Below are positions 17,371 to 26,178 of a stretch of 64,000 bases of DNA, one piece after another. Position numbers and translations under genes: made by a program. Numbering within the stretch: the first letter of the stretch is position 1; every line of letters starts with the position of its first letter. Source of the DNA: Sphingomonas leidyi (GTDB lineage Bacteria; Pseudomonadota; Alphaproteobacteria; Sphingomonadales; Sphingomonadaceae); the NCBI RefSeq assembly GCF_011761945.1, contig NZ_JAASQV010000007.1, positions 1 through 64,000 of the forward strand, written 5' to 3'. The notes beneath the pieces were generated by a model. That model saw only the letters and a program-made list of their open reading frames with translations. It was not told where the DNA came from and ran no database searches.

Positions 17371-17625
17371 ATGCCTGTTATGACCTCGCGCGCACGTCAT
17401 CGCATCGCAACTGGCCTCATGTTCGCTGCGCCGTCCGACGTGGCGCTCGCCTGGCTGCTCCACAACCCGGTGGTCAGCGCCGCGATCAGCGGTCCCCGCA
17501 CGGTCGAACAGCTGCGGCAGAACCTCAGGGCGCCCGCGCTCACGCTCTCGGGCGAGACGCTGACGAAACTGGATGAGATATGGCCCGGCCCCGGTGGCGA
17601 GGCGCCGCTGGCCTATGCCTGGTAG
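17371..17625 (+). pseudogene. Aldo/keto reductase, C-terminal remnant
   Basis: 84 codons from an ATG at 17371 with GAGGGG just before it. From residue 21 on, the peptide matches the end of aldo/keto reductases (DVALAWLLHNPVVSAAISGPR, then LRAPALTLSGETLTKLDEIW). A full enzyme is about 330 residues, so the catalytic Asp-Tyr-Lys-His part is missing. It lies four bases after the hydrolase gene. It may be translated, but cannot be an active reductase alone. Confidence 0.8.
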
Positions 17626-17967
17626 AAGCGCGGTGGTTCGGCACCCGCTTCGATGCGCGGCCCCTTTCCGGAGCACGATGGAACCAAGGTAAGGAGACGG
17701 TTATCGCCGGCAACATTTCTTCGAGGCGCCTGGTTCCTAAGTACCCGATAGCTACCGTTCTTGCGCCGCCCGAACGGCCGGCGGCTTTCAGGTACGCCTG
17801 TCGGCGAGCTAAATGACCGCTATTGGGGCGTTGGCAACCGGTCAGCTTTTGAATCGGTCCCCGCGCCGCTGGACGGCTGAGAATGGGGCGAAAGCCAACC
17901 TCCCTGCCTTGTCGGGTGGTTCTACTGTAGAATCAGGACGCTTCGGTCACGCGCCAACTAATGGCGG
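17626..17967. other. Noncoding boundary between the hydrolase cluster and the RadC-like gene
   Basis: No gene seen. It contains boundary repeat copy B (17770-17850) and a second GAATGGGGCG motif near 17890. Composition and the truncated reductase upstream suggest decayed mobile-element sequence. Confidence 0.5.
17770..17850. repeat. Island boundary repeat, copy B
   Basis: Contains CTATTGGGGCGTTG, matching the ATTGGGGCG core of copies C (19181) and E (30213), and a CGAACGGCCGG-GGCTTTC segment about 52 bp before it at the same spacing as in C and E. It is the weakest copy. Confidence 0.45.
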
Positions 17968-18438
17968 CTAGAGCAAGCCCAGAGCGCGGAAGCTCGTGAC
18001 GTCGTGAGCGCCGATGATCAGATGATCCGTCAATCGCACACCGCATAGGTCACAGATACTTGAGACCCGCCGCGTCACTTCCTTGTCTGCTCGGCTTGGC
18101 CGATGATCACCGGACGGATGATTGTGAGCAAGAACCAGGTGAGCGGCCCTGCGCGATGTCGCACCGACGAGGAGTCGCTCCAACGGCATCACGATTTCAC
18201 TGCGCGATCCTTCTATCTCAAACTCATCACAGATAGTGAGATCGCGGGCGAGGAAGATGCCGACAAGAAGTTCCCGCGCCCTACCCTCGAAACGAGGATA
18301 AATATAGCGCATCACATCTATCGAATCGCGAACTCGAAAAGCCATTTTCCAACAATGAATATATTCGCCGCCCAATTCCAGGATTCGATAGATATAACTA
18401 ACGCGAATGTTACGGAGGCGCGCAAAGAGACGTTCCAA
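17968..18438 (-). CDS. RadC-like JAB-domain protein carried by the island
   Basis: 156 residues from a TTG at 18438. The C-terminal 110 residues are a complete MPN/JAB domain with the intact metal motif H105-N-H107-P-S109-G-D111 and the closing HLIIGAHDVTSFRALGLL, which match the C-terminal half of RadC. The N-terminal HhH part of RadC is absent. Short RadC-like proteins like this are common on mobile elements, where their role is unclear. Its HNHP codons differ from the attB sequence, so it is not itself a target copy. Start and N-terminus are unsure: the preceding frame (18440-18647) may be its displaced N-terminus. Confidence 0.82.
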   Translation of the reverse strand: MERLFARLRNIRVSYIYRILELGGEYIHCWKMAFRVRDSIDVMRYIYPRFEGRARELLVGIFLARDLTICDEFEIEGSRSEIVMPLERLLVGATSRRAAHLVLAHNHPSGDHRPSRADKEVTRRVSSICDLCGVRLTDHLIIGAHDVTSFRALGLL

Positions 18439-18439
18439 C

Positions 18440-18647
18440 GCTCTCCCATTTTCCAGGGCGGTGACCCGTACCAGTTTCGTCGAAACTGCTGGAGCTCCTC
18501 AGGCGACATGCCGCGGACGTCACGGAATCTCTGCCATTCACGCTCCTGCGCGAGGAACTCGATGATCCGCTGCTCGTCGCGTTGAAGTTCATCACGGCGA
18601 AACGCGGAGGTGAGCCAGCATTGCGCCGGCGATCCTTCCTCGATCAT
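18440..18647 (-). CDS. Possible small ORF or frameshifted N-terminus of the RadC-like gene
   Basis: A helical, charged peptide (RRDELQRDEQRIIEFLAQER, EWQRFRDVRGMSPEELQQFRR) reads up to the start of the RadC-like gene and continues in a different frame past it to 18318. It could be a short separate protein or the original N-terminus joined by a -1 or +1 frameshift near 18440. No family is recognised. Confidence 0.3.
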
Positions 18648-18689
18648 TGTTCCTCGCGCAGGGGCGTCATTTCGTTCCGCGGCGCGGGA

Positions 18690-18917
18690 TCATGGGCACT
18701 TGGTGAATTGGCCCTTCTTTGGCCCAGAGGCCACATGGCACTTGCCGTTCTTATCCTTGGTAACACCACCGGTGGTGGCCTTCGCGGCGCTCGCCGCCGG
18801 CGTGGCCGGGCACTTGATGAACTTGCCCTTTGCGTCCTTGCACGGGCCCGCCGCGAACGCGGAGGTTGAAGCAGTGAGCAACGCGAGTGACGCGACTGCG
18901 AAAGTAATCTTGCGCAT
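18690..18917 (-). CDS. Small secreted protein with two Cys-x-Gly-x-Phe-x-Lys-Cys-Pro repeats
   Basis: 75 residues. A signal peptide covers residues 1-22 (ending AFAAG). The mature part has two related motifs, CKDAKGKFIKCP and CHVASGPKKGQFTKCP, with an Ala/Thr linker between them; four cysteines could form two disulfides. A GAGGAGAG ribosome-binding site precedes the ATG. Similar small exported proteins occur in sphingomonads; function unknown. An 8-bp inverted repeat lies 72 bp upstream. Confidence 0.72.
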   Translation of the reverse strand: MRKITFAVASLALLTASTSAFAAGPCKDAKGKFIKCPATPAASAAKATTGGVTKDKNGKCHVASGPKKGQFTKCP

Positions 18918-18988
18918 GTTCTCTCCTCACCGAACGACTCGTCGGAGCATCGGAGGGTATCACCACCTCGATTGAATCAAAGCCCAAC

Positions 18989-19010
18989 TAGACTAGTCTG
19001 AGCTAGTCTA
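18989..19010. promoter_or_regulatory. Perfect 8-bp inverted repeat upstream of the small secreted gene
   Basis: TAGACTAG, six bases, CTAGTCTA. It lies 72 bp upstream of the ATG at 18917 and could be an operator or a remnant element end. CTAG is rare in such genomes, so a chance repeat of this kind is less likely. Confidence 0.4.
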
Positions 19011-19128
19011 AGGCATCCACGGATCTCGAGCACGGAGTTACCAACTCTGATAGAACTGCAATGGAGCGACGAGGCCGTAGCCACGCACCTGCCCGGATCC
19101 AAGGACTAGGGCTGGCGTGCCCGCCAAT

Positions 19129-19205
19129 CTGAACGAACCGCCTCTTCTAGGATCGAGCTGACGCGCGCTCAGCGATCGGGATTGGGGCGCATTGCTGACT
19201 GGCCA
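19129..19205. repeat. Island boundary repeat, copy C
   Basis: Starts with CTGAACGAAC and, 52 bp later, has ATTGGGGCGCATTGCTG. Copy E at 30161 has CTGAACGAAC and ATTGGGGCGTATCGCTG at the same 52-bp spacing. Confidence 0.6.
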
Positions 19206-19429
19206 CTCACGGACGCGTCTTTCAGCAGCAGGCGAGTTCGGTAAGCAGCGGCTCACACAATTCCGCGCGCCCTTCGCAACAATCCTTCGCAAGGAAGAGC
19301 ATTAGCGCGCGCAGCGTATCACCTAGCAGCGGCGGGGCCTAACAAGCCGGATTGGATGCGACGCCTTTAGCGATCTGCGGTCCGGTACCCTATATCAGAT
19401 GCGAACGTAGAAGAGGTGCGACGGGGCGG

Positions 19430-22400
19430 GTGGGAATCGATCCAACATTGGGCAACGGTCTGAGCACTGGCGCGAAGGCGGGCGGCAAGGCGCTGCTCGC
19501 TAAGGCCATGCTCCAGTGGAAGCGGCGCGGCGCGTCGCCCCTGACCGACCTCGCCGCCGGCACCGTCGACCGCGAGCTGGAGGAGGCGCTCGACACGCTC
19601 ACCGGCGATGCCGCCACGCTTCCCGACGCGATCGCCAAGCGCCTGAAGGCGGCGATATCCGCGCGCCCGCCGATGTTCGCCGAGACCGAGGTGCGCGAAT
19701 GGCTGCGCATTCCCGAGGTGCGCGCGGTGATCAAGGACGCGACGCTCGCGTCCGTGGCCCAGGAGGCGATCGACGCGCAGCGTGCAGAGGCCGAACGCCT
19801 CTACTTGGAGGCGACGGGCGACGCGAACTGGTATGGCGGCGCGCTGTTCGACCACGCCGTGGCCTTCCTGTCGCTCACGCTCGACGCGAAGACCTCGACC
19901 GAGACTCGGCTCGGCATCGCCACCGGCAACCGCAACACGGCGCGGCTCGCCGCGGACATCGCCGACGTCGGCCGCTCCGTCGCCGACGGGAACGACCGCA
20001 TGGTCGCGCTGCTCCAACAGGTCGTCGACGGGCAGGCCGGCGGCCCGTTCCCGGCGGAAATCGTCGGGGAACACATCCTCGCGGAGGTAGCGACTGAGAC
20101 GCGCTGGCGCGCCATCGTGGATGAAAAGCAGGTCGAACGCACCGTGCAGCTCGCCGAGCGCGTCGCTGACGGCGGGGACCTTCGCGAAGCCCCACCCGCC
20201 GCCCGGAGCGGCGCGATGCGGATGGCCGCGGCGACGCTCGCGCGGAACGGCCGTGCGCCCGACGCCGCCAAGTGGCTCGACGCCGCGACGGGCGCCGGCG
20301 CGAACGACCTCGGGACCGACCGGGCGAGGATCGCGATCTTCGAGAAGGACTGGAACGCCGCGGCGACCCTGCTGAAGGACCGGACCGACCGCATCGCGGT
20401 ATCGCTAGCGATCGATCTGATCAGGGGCCGGGACGGGGACGCCACCGCGCTCGATTACGTCGACCGCCACATGGCGCACGCGGACATGACCGGGTTCCTC
20501 GTGCCGGCGGTCGCGACCTTGATGGCGATCGCCGATCGCTGGGAGGATGCCGAGGGCATCTACGCGGCGGCGAGCGACGAGCAGATCGAAGAGAATCCTA
20601 CTCTGCTCTACGCGCGGGCGCGGATGCGGATCGCGATGCTCGGACCGGCGGACCAGCGCCTCGGCACGATCGAGAGCACGTCCAACCTCCCTCAGCCGTC
20701 GGCGGTCCGGAACGATGCCGAAGGCGCGCGCCTGCTCGGCGCGGCGCGGGATGATCTCGCCGCCCTGGCGGCCCAGATCCCCGGGGACCGCTACGCTGCC
20801 TTCGCCGTCAGCGTCGATGTCCATCGCCTCTACCTCGACCTCCTGTCGGGCGACCCCGAGCTGGTCGAGGCGGCGACGGACCGGTTGCACGACAAGCTCG
20901 CCGACTACGAGCAGGTGGTCGACTACGCCTGGCTGGCACTGGCCTTCGACATCGAGTTCGACGAGACGACCCTGCGCGCCAACCTCGACCGCGCTCGCGC
21001 CGTGGGCGGCTGGCACCAAGGGCAGCTCGTCACCGCCTTCCAGGTCGCCATGCGGGACGACCACGACGGCGGGTCGCTCACGGCCTTCATCGACGCCAAC
21101 CGCGACCAGCTCGTCGAGGCGCTTGGGGCCGGGCAGACGGTCGGCATTGAGATCGAGGCGCTCGCGCAGCAGGGGCGCATCCCCGAGGGTCGCGCGCGCC
21201 TCGACGAATGGCGGGGCCGTCTCGAGCCGAATACGATCGGGCGCCTCGAGGCTCTGCTCGACGAGCAGGAAGGGGGCAATCCGCTCGCGATCCGGCTCGC
21301 CCGGTTCGAGGCGACCGACGCCGAGCCCGACCTGCTCGCGCTCATCGGCGCGCTCGGCGAGGGCGGGGATGACAGGCTTGCGGACTATTCGGCGCTGATG
21401 TGGCGTCGGCGGCACCGGACCGAGGACGCCGTCCGGGCCTGCAACGTCTACTTCAACAGCGGCAGGGACGGCCCGCTCGACGCGTTCCTGGAGGAGATCG
21501 GGACCGGCGTCGACGACGATCCGCGGCTCTCGGCGCATGCGGCCTGGGCTTCATACCGCGCGGGCGAGCTCGACGAGGCGGACCGCCGCCTGGCGCCGCT
21601 CCGGGTCGCCTCACCCGACGACGTCTCGCTTCGCCAGCTCGACATCAACGTCGCGCTCGAGGGCGGCGACTGGCGCCGGCTGGCACCGCTCGTGCGGGAG
21701 GACCTCGACCGACGCGAGCACCGGTCGGCCCGCCAACTCCTCCAGGCGGCCGAACTCGCCCACGCCATGGACGACCCGATCTCGGACGAACTCACGCGCG
21801 CCGCGGCTGCGGCCGCACCGGACACCGCCGCCGTCCTCATGCAGGCGTTCACCCAGGCGCTGCGCAGGGGTCGGGACTGGAGCGACGAGACCGGCGAGTG
21901 GCTCCGGCGCGCCATCGAGCTGTCCGGCGACTCGGGCCCGCTGCAGCGCCGAAAGCTCCAGGACGTCATCGAGCTGCGCGACGAGCACTTCCGCCGCAGC
22001 TTGGAGATCGACGGGCTGATCATGTCCGGCGACGTGCCGCTGGCGATGGTCGCGGCGCCGCTCGGGACGACGCTGAGCGAACTCGTGCTCTCGCGTCTCG
22101 CGGCCAACGTCACGATCGAGGACGGCAGACACCGGACGTGCCTGCCCTTCGTCGCCGGCAACCGGCTGAACGTCGACATGACCGGCGCGACCCGCATCGG
22201 GCTCGACCCCAACGCGATCCTCGCGCTCCAACTCTGCGGCCTGCTCGAGGACACGCTCGGCGCGTTCCCCGAGATCGTGATCCCCGCCGGCACGCTCCCG
22301 TCCATGTTCAACGACCTAACGCGCGCGGACCGCTCGCAGCCGGCGCGCGTCGAGCAGGGGATCAGGATCAAGGAACTCGCCGGCAACGGCCGGCTCGAGA

Positions 22401-25400
22401 CGCTGCCCGCGGTGCCCGCTGACGTCGACCCGTTCGACGACCTCCACGCGGCAGCGGAGCGGCTGGGCGGGTCGGTCGTCCACGGCTTCCCAATCTACGT
22501 CGCCGGCACCTTCATGGAGGAGATGCGGGACGCCGAGCCATTCAAGGAACGCCTGGTGAGCCCGGGGGCGGTCGCGGCTGCGCTGGCGGCGCTGGGGGAG
22601 ACCAGCGTCGAGGAGACGGAAAAGGCCGCGAAGCGGCTGGAAGGCTCCGGCAGCTGGCCGGACGAGACTCCGCCGGACCTCGACCGCCCGCTCGTCGTCG
22701 ACGGCGTGTCGCTGCACGCGCTCGACGACGCGGGCATCCTCGAGCCGCTCCTGCGCGCGGGCGCGAAGGTCTTCATCCCGAAGGCCGTGGTCGACATGGC
22801 CGAGAACGAGATCCGCCAGCGCTCGGACTCGCAGGAACTCGCGCGTTCGATCGAAACCGTCCGGGCGACGCTGCGGTCGGCGCTGACGAGCGGCAAGGCC
22901 GTCATCGGCAGGTTCCGGCGCGACGCCGAGGTCCTGCCTCGGGACCAGGACGGCAACGTCGAGCGCGATCCCGCGCTCGCCCCGCTCATCTCGCTGCTTC
23001 AGGACGGTTCCGGGGTCGAGGCACTCATCTCCGGCGACCGGATGGTGAACCGCCACGGCGCGTTCACCGATCGGACGGGCGGCGGCCGCCCGGTGCTCAC
23101 CATCATCGACGTGATCAACCAGCTGGTGCGGGCCGGCAGAATAACTGCCGCCCGTCGGGCGACAGCGATCCGCAAGCTGCGCGAGGCCGGCGTCGCGATG
23201 ATCCCCACGGACGCCGACGAGGTCGCGGCCGCGGCGGCGATCGGGAACTGGACGCACGGGCCCTCGCGCGACCTGCGCGCGATCTGTGACTCCATCCATC
23301 TGCCCCTGCTGCGCCGGGCCTTGCTCCTGCCCGACGACCGGCACTGGCTCCGAGGCGCTACGCTATCGATGGCACTGGCGATCAGGAAGTGTTGGGCCGA
23401 CCTCGACGTCGAGGTCGCCACCAAGGCGGCGGACTTCCTGTTCCACAACCTACCCAATGTCGCGGGCTGGATCGAGCGGGACCCGGACCCGTCCGCCAGC
23501 GCCTGGCCCGACGAGGTGGCGATCGCCGTCCACGCCGTGCTCGCCCTGCCGTTCGAGGTACCGCCCGAACGGCTCGAGGCATATCACGACTGGTATGCTT
23601 CGCGCGTCCGCCCCCGTCTCGAGGGTCGCGACCGGGCCGCACTCGCAGGCGTCAGGAGCCGGCTCGGACTGGTGCTGACCACCCCGCGCCAACAGGTCGA
23701 CCCCGACATCGGACCGGTCTCGCCGGAACAGGAAGCGCGCCTCAACCGGCTCGTCGCCGGACTCGTCCCCAAGTTCCACCTCGACGCGCTGGTCGACGAG
23801 GCGGCCGTGCACGCCGCACTCAGCGGCACGCGCGCCGCGATCGTCGTGGACGAGCACGAGGTCGAGGTCGCAGCGGTCGCCCGCTTCCTCGGCGACGCGA
23901 TGGACGGTGTAGCGTCGCCGCTGACGGCCGTGGACGGGACCGTGCTAGCCGAGAGCGGCGACGCCCGGCCGGACGGCTCGGCCGCGATCACGCGACCATG
24001 GGGGACGCTCCGGTTCGACATGGCCGGGCTCTTCGCGAAGGATCCCGCAATGCGACGGCTGACGTTCGACTCGCTGGCTGCGCAGAACACGATCGCCCCG
24101 AGCAGCGCGGCGCGCTGGCGCGACGTCGTCGCGAGCGCGCCGCTTCCGGCCGACCTCATGGTCATCCTGATGGACGAACTGCACGCCTCGCCCGAGACGT
24201 TCCTGGCGTCCCTGCGCCAGACCGACCATCCGCTGAACTTCTCCGACATCTCCACGCTCGACGAGCGCCTGCTCGCCTCCATCCTCGACGTCGCGGACCC
24301 GGCCGCGGACCTCGCCGCCACGATCGACGCCGTGGTGACTGCGCACGCCGCGGCCCCCGGACCGGCGCACGCCGCGCGCGCACTTGCGCCGCTCGCCGTT
24401 TCGCCGGACTTCAAGTTCCCCAAGCTGGTGGCCGAGCTCGGCGACGAGGAGGTCGCGGGACTGTGCGGGGACTTGATCGAGGAGGGCGACGCGTTCAGTC
24501 TCGTCGCCGCGTTCGAGGCGTGCTGCGCGCGGCACACGTCGCCCGCTTGCGTCGCCGTCGGGAACAGGATCCTGGAGGCGCTCTTCGGCGAGGAAGGCCG
24601 GCACGACCAGATCGCGCACGACTGGTGCATCGCGGCCCGCATGGTCTTGGCGAGCGCGGACCTCGAGCACGCGCTGTTCGACTGGCCCCTGCCGCAGCGG
24701 CGGGCGACCCTACTCGCACACGCCGGCAACGTCTCGAGGGCGCTGGCCGGCTACGACTTCGATCGGCCCGAACTGCTCACGACCGCCTATGGCTGGATCG
24801 CGACCCGCTACCGGCTTCGCGGCCACCTCGAACGGGTCGAGTCGAGCGAATGGGTCCGGGACTGGCTCAATCCCAGCGTGGTCACCGCCCAGATGATCAG
24901 GCGCATGGACGCGGCGCTCGACACGATCGACGTCGAGAAACGGCCGAAGCCGTGGGTCGAGGGCATCGCCAAGGGCGTCGGCCCCTTCGCCGGCAACCAC
25001 ACCCGCGCGATGTTCGCGATACCCGGACCGCTCGACGCCTTCTCCCCGACGTTCCGGCGCGGCGAGGATCTGGAATCGGACAAGTGGGCGCCCGAGATCG
25101 TCGGCGCAGGAGCGGTCCCGGCCCTCAACATGCTCTACGTGCTGGTGTCGGCGGGAGGGCCGCCCAACGACCTGCCGCCGATGGTCGACGCCGTCGCCGA
25201 GCTGGTCGGGCGGTGCGACAGCGAACATCGCAACCAGGCGATCCAGTTCTCGTTCGTCGCGGCGGCCAAGTGGAAGTCCGCCGACCTCGCCGATCGGCTG
25301 ATGGAGATCGTCCTGGCGGAGCCGGACGCCCGTGGCGAGCGCATCGGAGCCACCGCCGAGTTCGCCGTGTCGGCGGCCGCGGCGCAACCCGACGCGCCCG

Positions 25401-25567
25401 CGATGAGGGATGCGGCCGTCGCCAGGCTCACAGACCTCGCCTTCGGTCCGCTCGACCACGATGCGGCGGAGACGCTCGCAAATTTCCTCGACCTGCTCGC
25501 CAACGTCGTCCCGCCGTGGGCCACGGCGCTCGAGCGTCTCCGCATCGCGGCGCTGCTGGCGGCGTGA
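19430..25567 (+). CDS. Giant helical-repeat protein with a central PIN-type nuclease domain
   Basis: About 2045 residues. The N-terminal 900 or so are helix-pair repeats of TPR/solenoid character (e.g. RTVQLAERVADGGD, AHAAWASYRAGELDEADRRL). Two PIN-like segments follow: IGLDPNAILAL with Asp926, and a fuller one from residue 1087 with beta strand PLVVDGVSL, IPKAVVDMAENEI, LISGDRM and TIIDVINQLVRAGRIT. These provide an acidic set Asp1091, Glu1125/1127, Asp1203 and Asp1227, as in active PIN ribonucleases. The C-terminal 800 residues are again helical and not recognised. I infer an RNA-targeting defence or toxin-like role from the PIN domain and the neighbouring ABC-3C system. The start is unsure: GTG 19430 or TTG 19352 (2071 residues). 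Confidence 0.8.
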   Translation: MGIDPTLGNGLSTGAKAGGKALLAKAMLQWKRRGASPLTDLAAGTVDRELEEALDTLTGDAATLPDAIAKRLKAAISARPPMFAETEVREWLRIPEVRAVIKDATLASVAQEAIDAQRAEAERLYLEATGDANWYGGALFDHAVAFLSLTLDAKTSTETRLGIATGNRNTARLAADIADVGRSVADGNDRMVALLQQVVDGQAGGPFPAEIVGEHILAEVATETRWRAIVDEKQVERTVQLAERVADGGDLREAPPAARSGAMRMAAATLARNGRAPDAAKWLDAATGAGANDLGTDRARIAIFEKDWNAAATLLKDRTDRIAVSLAIDLIRGRDGDATALDYVDRHMAHADMTGFLVPAVATLMAIADRWEDAEGIYAAASDEQIEENPTLLYARARMRIAMLGPADQRLGTIESTSNLPQPSAVRNDAEGARLLGAARDDLAALAAQIPGDRYAAFAVSVDVHRLYLDLLSGDPELVEAATDRLHDKLADYEQVVDYAWLALAFDIEFDETTLRANLDRARAVGGWHQGQLVTAFQVAMRDDHDGGSLTAFIDANRDQLVEALGAGQTVGIEIEALAQQGRIPEGRARLDEWRGRLEPNTIGRLEALLDEQEGGNPLAIRLARFEATDAEPDLLALIGALGEGGDDRLADYSALMWRRRHRTEDAVRACNVYFNSGRDGPLDAFLEEIGTGVDDDPRLSAHAAWASYRAGELDEADRRLAPLRVASPDDVSLRQLDINVALEGGDWRRLAPLVREDLDRREHRSARQLLQAAELAHAMDDPISDELTRAAAAAAPDTAAVLMQAFTQALRRGRDWSDETGEWLRRAIELSGDSGPLQRRKLQDVIELRDEHFRRSLEIDGLIMSGDVPLAMVAAPLGTTLSELVLSRLAANVTIEDGRHRTCLPFVAGNRLNVDMTGATRIGLDPNAILALQLCGLLEDTLGAFPEIVIPAGTLPSMFNDLTRADRSQPARVEQGIRIKELAGNGRLETLPAVPADVDPFDDLHAAAERLGGSVVHGFPIYVAGTFMEEMRDAEPFKERLVSPGAVAAALAALGETSVEETEKAAKRLEGSGSWPDETPPDLDRPLVVDGVSLHALDDAGILEPLLRAGAKVFIPKAVVDMAENEIRQRSDSQELARSIETVRATLRSALTSGKAVIGRFRRDAEVLPRDQDGNVERDPALAPLISLLQDGSGVEALISGDRMVNRHGAFTDRTGGGRPVLTIIDVINQLVRAGRITAARRATAIRKLREAGVAMIPTDADEVAAAAAIGNWTHGPSRDLRAICDSIHLPLLRRALLLPDDRHWLRGATLSMALAIRKCWADLDVEVATKAADFLFHNLPNVAGWIERDPDPSASAWPDEVAIAVHAVLALPFEVPPERLEAYHDWYASRVRPRLEGRDRAALAGVRSRLGLVLTTPRQQVDPDIGPVSPEQEARLNRLVAGLVPKFHLDALVDEAAVHAALSGTRAAIVVDEHEVEVAAVARFLGDAMDGVASPLTAVDGTVLAESGDARPDGSAAITRPWGTLRFDMAGLFAKDPAMRRLTFDSLAAQNTIAPSSAARWRDVVASAPLPADLMVILMDELHASPETFLASLRQTDHPLNFSDISTLDERLLASILDVADPAADLAATIDAVVTAHAAAPGPAHAARALAPLAVSPDFKFPKLVAELGDEEVAGLCGDLIEEGDAFSLVAAFEACCARHTSPACVAVGNRILEALFGEEGRHDQIAHDWCIAARMVLASADLEHALFDWPLPQRRATLLAHAGNVSRALAGYDFDRPELLTTAYGWIATRYRLRGHLERVESSEWVRDWLNPSVVTAQMIRRMDAALDTIDVEKRPKPWVEGIAKGVGPFAGNHTRAMFAIPGPLDAFSPTFRRGEDLESDKWAPEIVGAGAVPALNMLYVLVSAGGPPNDLPPMVDAVAELVGRCDSEHRNQAIQFSFVAAAKWKSADLADRLMEIVLAEPDARGERIGATAEFAVSAAAAQPDAPAMRDAAVARLTDLAFGPLDHDAAETLANFLDLLANVVPPWATALERLRIAALLAA

Positions 25568-26178
25568 GGGAATTTTAGGCTCAGGCCATCGGGCCATATA
25601 AGCGGATTTGCTCGCGCCAGGTGGTCCGTGCCCGCCAGCAGATCCATACTACGATTGCCATCATCGGAGCTAGCGGAATGAACGAATGGCCGCTTACGGG
25701 TGCGATCATGCTCGCACTAAATCACTAATATGTGGGGGGCTTTGCCGACCGGCGGCTCGTGCCGAACCCGTCCGGCTGCTCTTGGGCCGCTAGCCGACAA
25801 TCCGCTTTTGGCGCGGTAAGCTCGATAGCTGCCATCTGCCGTTGATCCGCGTTGAAGCCCCACTTGTCGACACGGACACCAATCGATTCATAATGGTTCA
25901 GATTATCAGTGTATTGAGCCGATACGGTCTAGTCACAAGATCATAGATCTTGCGCTTCCATCGGCTGACCACAGAGATTTTCGCAATCGCTCGAAGCAGC
26001 GAGTAAAAGCGTCTACCAAGGGATGAAGGCGCCTTTCTTACCGCGCGACGCCAGGCGCCAGTTCATCCGATGAATTGGCTCCATCTCGTTGGGAAATTTA
26101 CATCCATCTTCGGCTCGCTTATCACATCTCGATGCAGGATCGCCGGGGGGCGTTCCTAAGGGGGTGACTGTCAGGCGT
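25568..26178. other. Noncoding boundary between the giant gene and the ABC-3C operon
   Basis: About 610 bp with no gene seen. It has lower GC than its neighbours, boundary repeat copy D, and presumably the ABC-3C promoter. Confidence 0.5.
25772..25845. repeat. Island boundary repeat, copy D
   Basis: Matches copy A (13963-14035): GCTCTTGGGCCG, CAATCCGCTTTTGGC, AAGCTCGATAGCTG. The CGCTTTTGGC part also resembles GTCCACTTTCGGC of copy E, so A/D and B/C/E may be two ends or variants of one family. Confidence 0.6.

Larger units (their letters stand above)
18918..19429. other. Noncoding boundary before the giant PIN-domain gene
   Basis: About 510 bp with no gene seen. It holds the inverted repeat at 18989-19010, boundary repeat copy C (19129-19205) and the presumed promoter of the giant gene. 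Confidence 0.5.

Noticed and set aside
23389..25578. Second plus-strand frame of 729 codons inside the giant gene
   Set aside because: Arg/Gly-rich +1 shadow of the giant protein; the main frame has the PIN and helical motifs.
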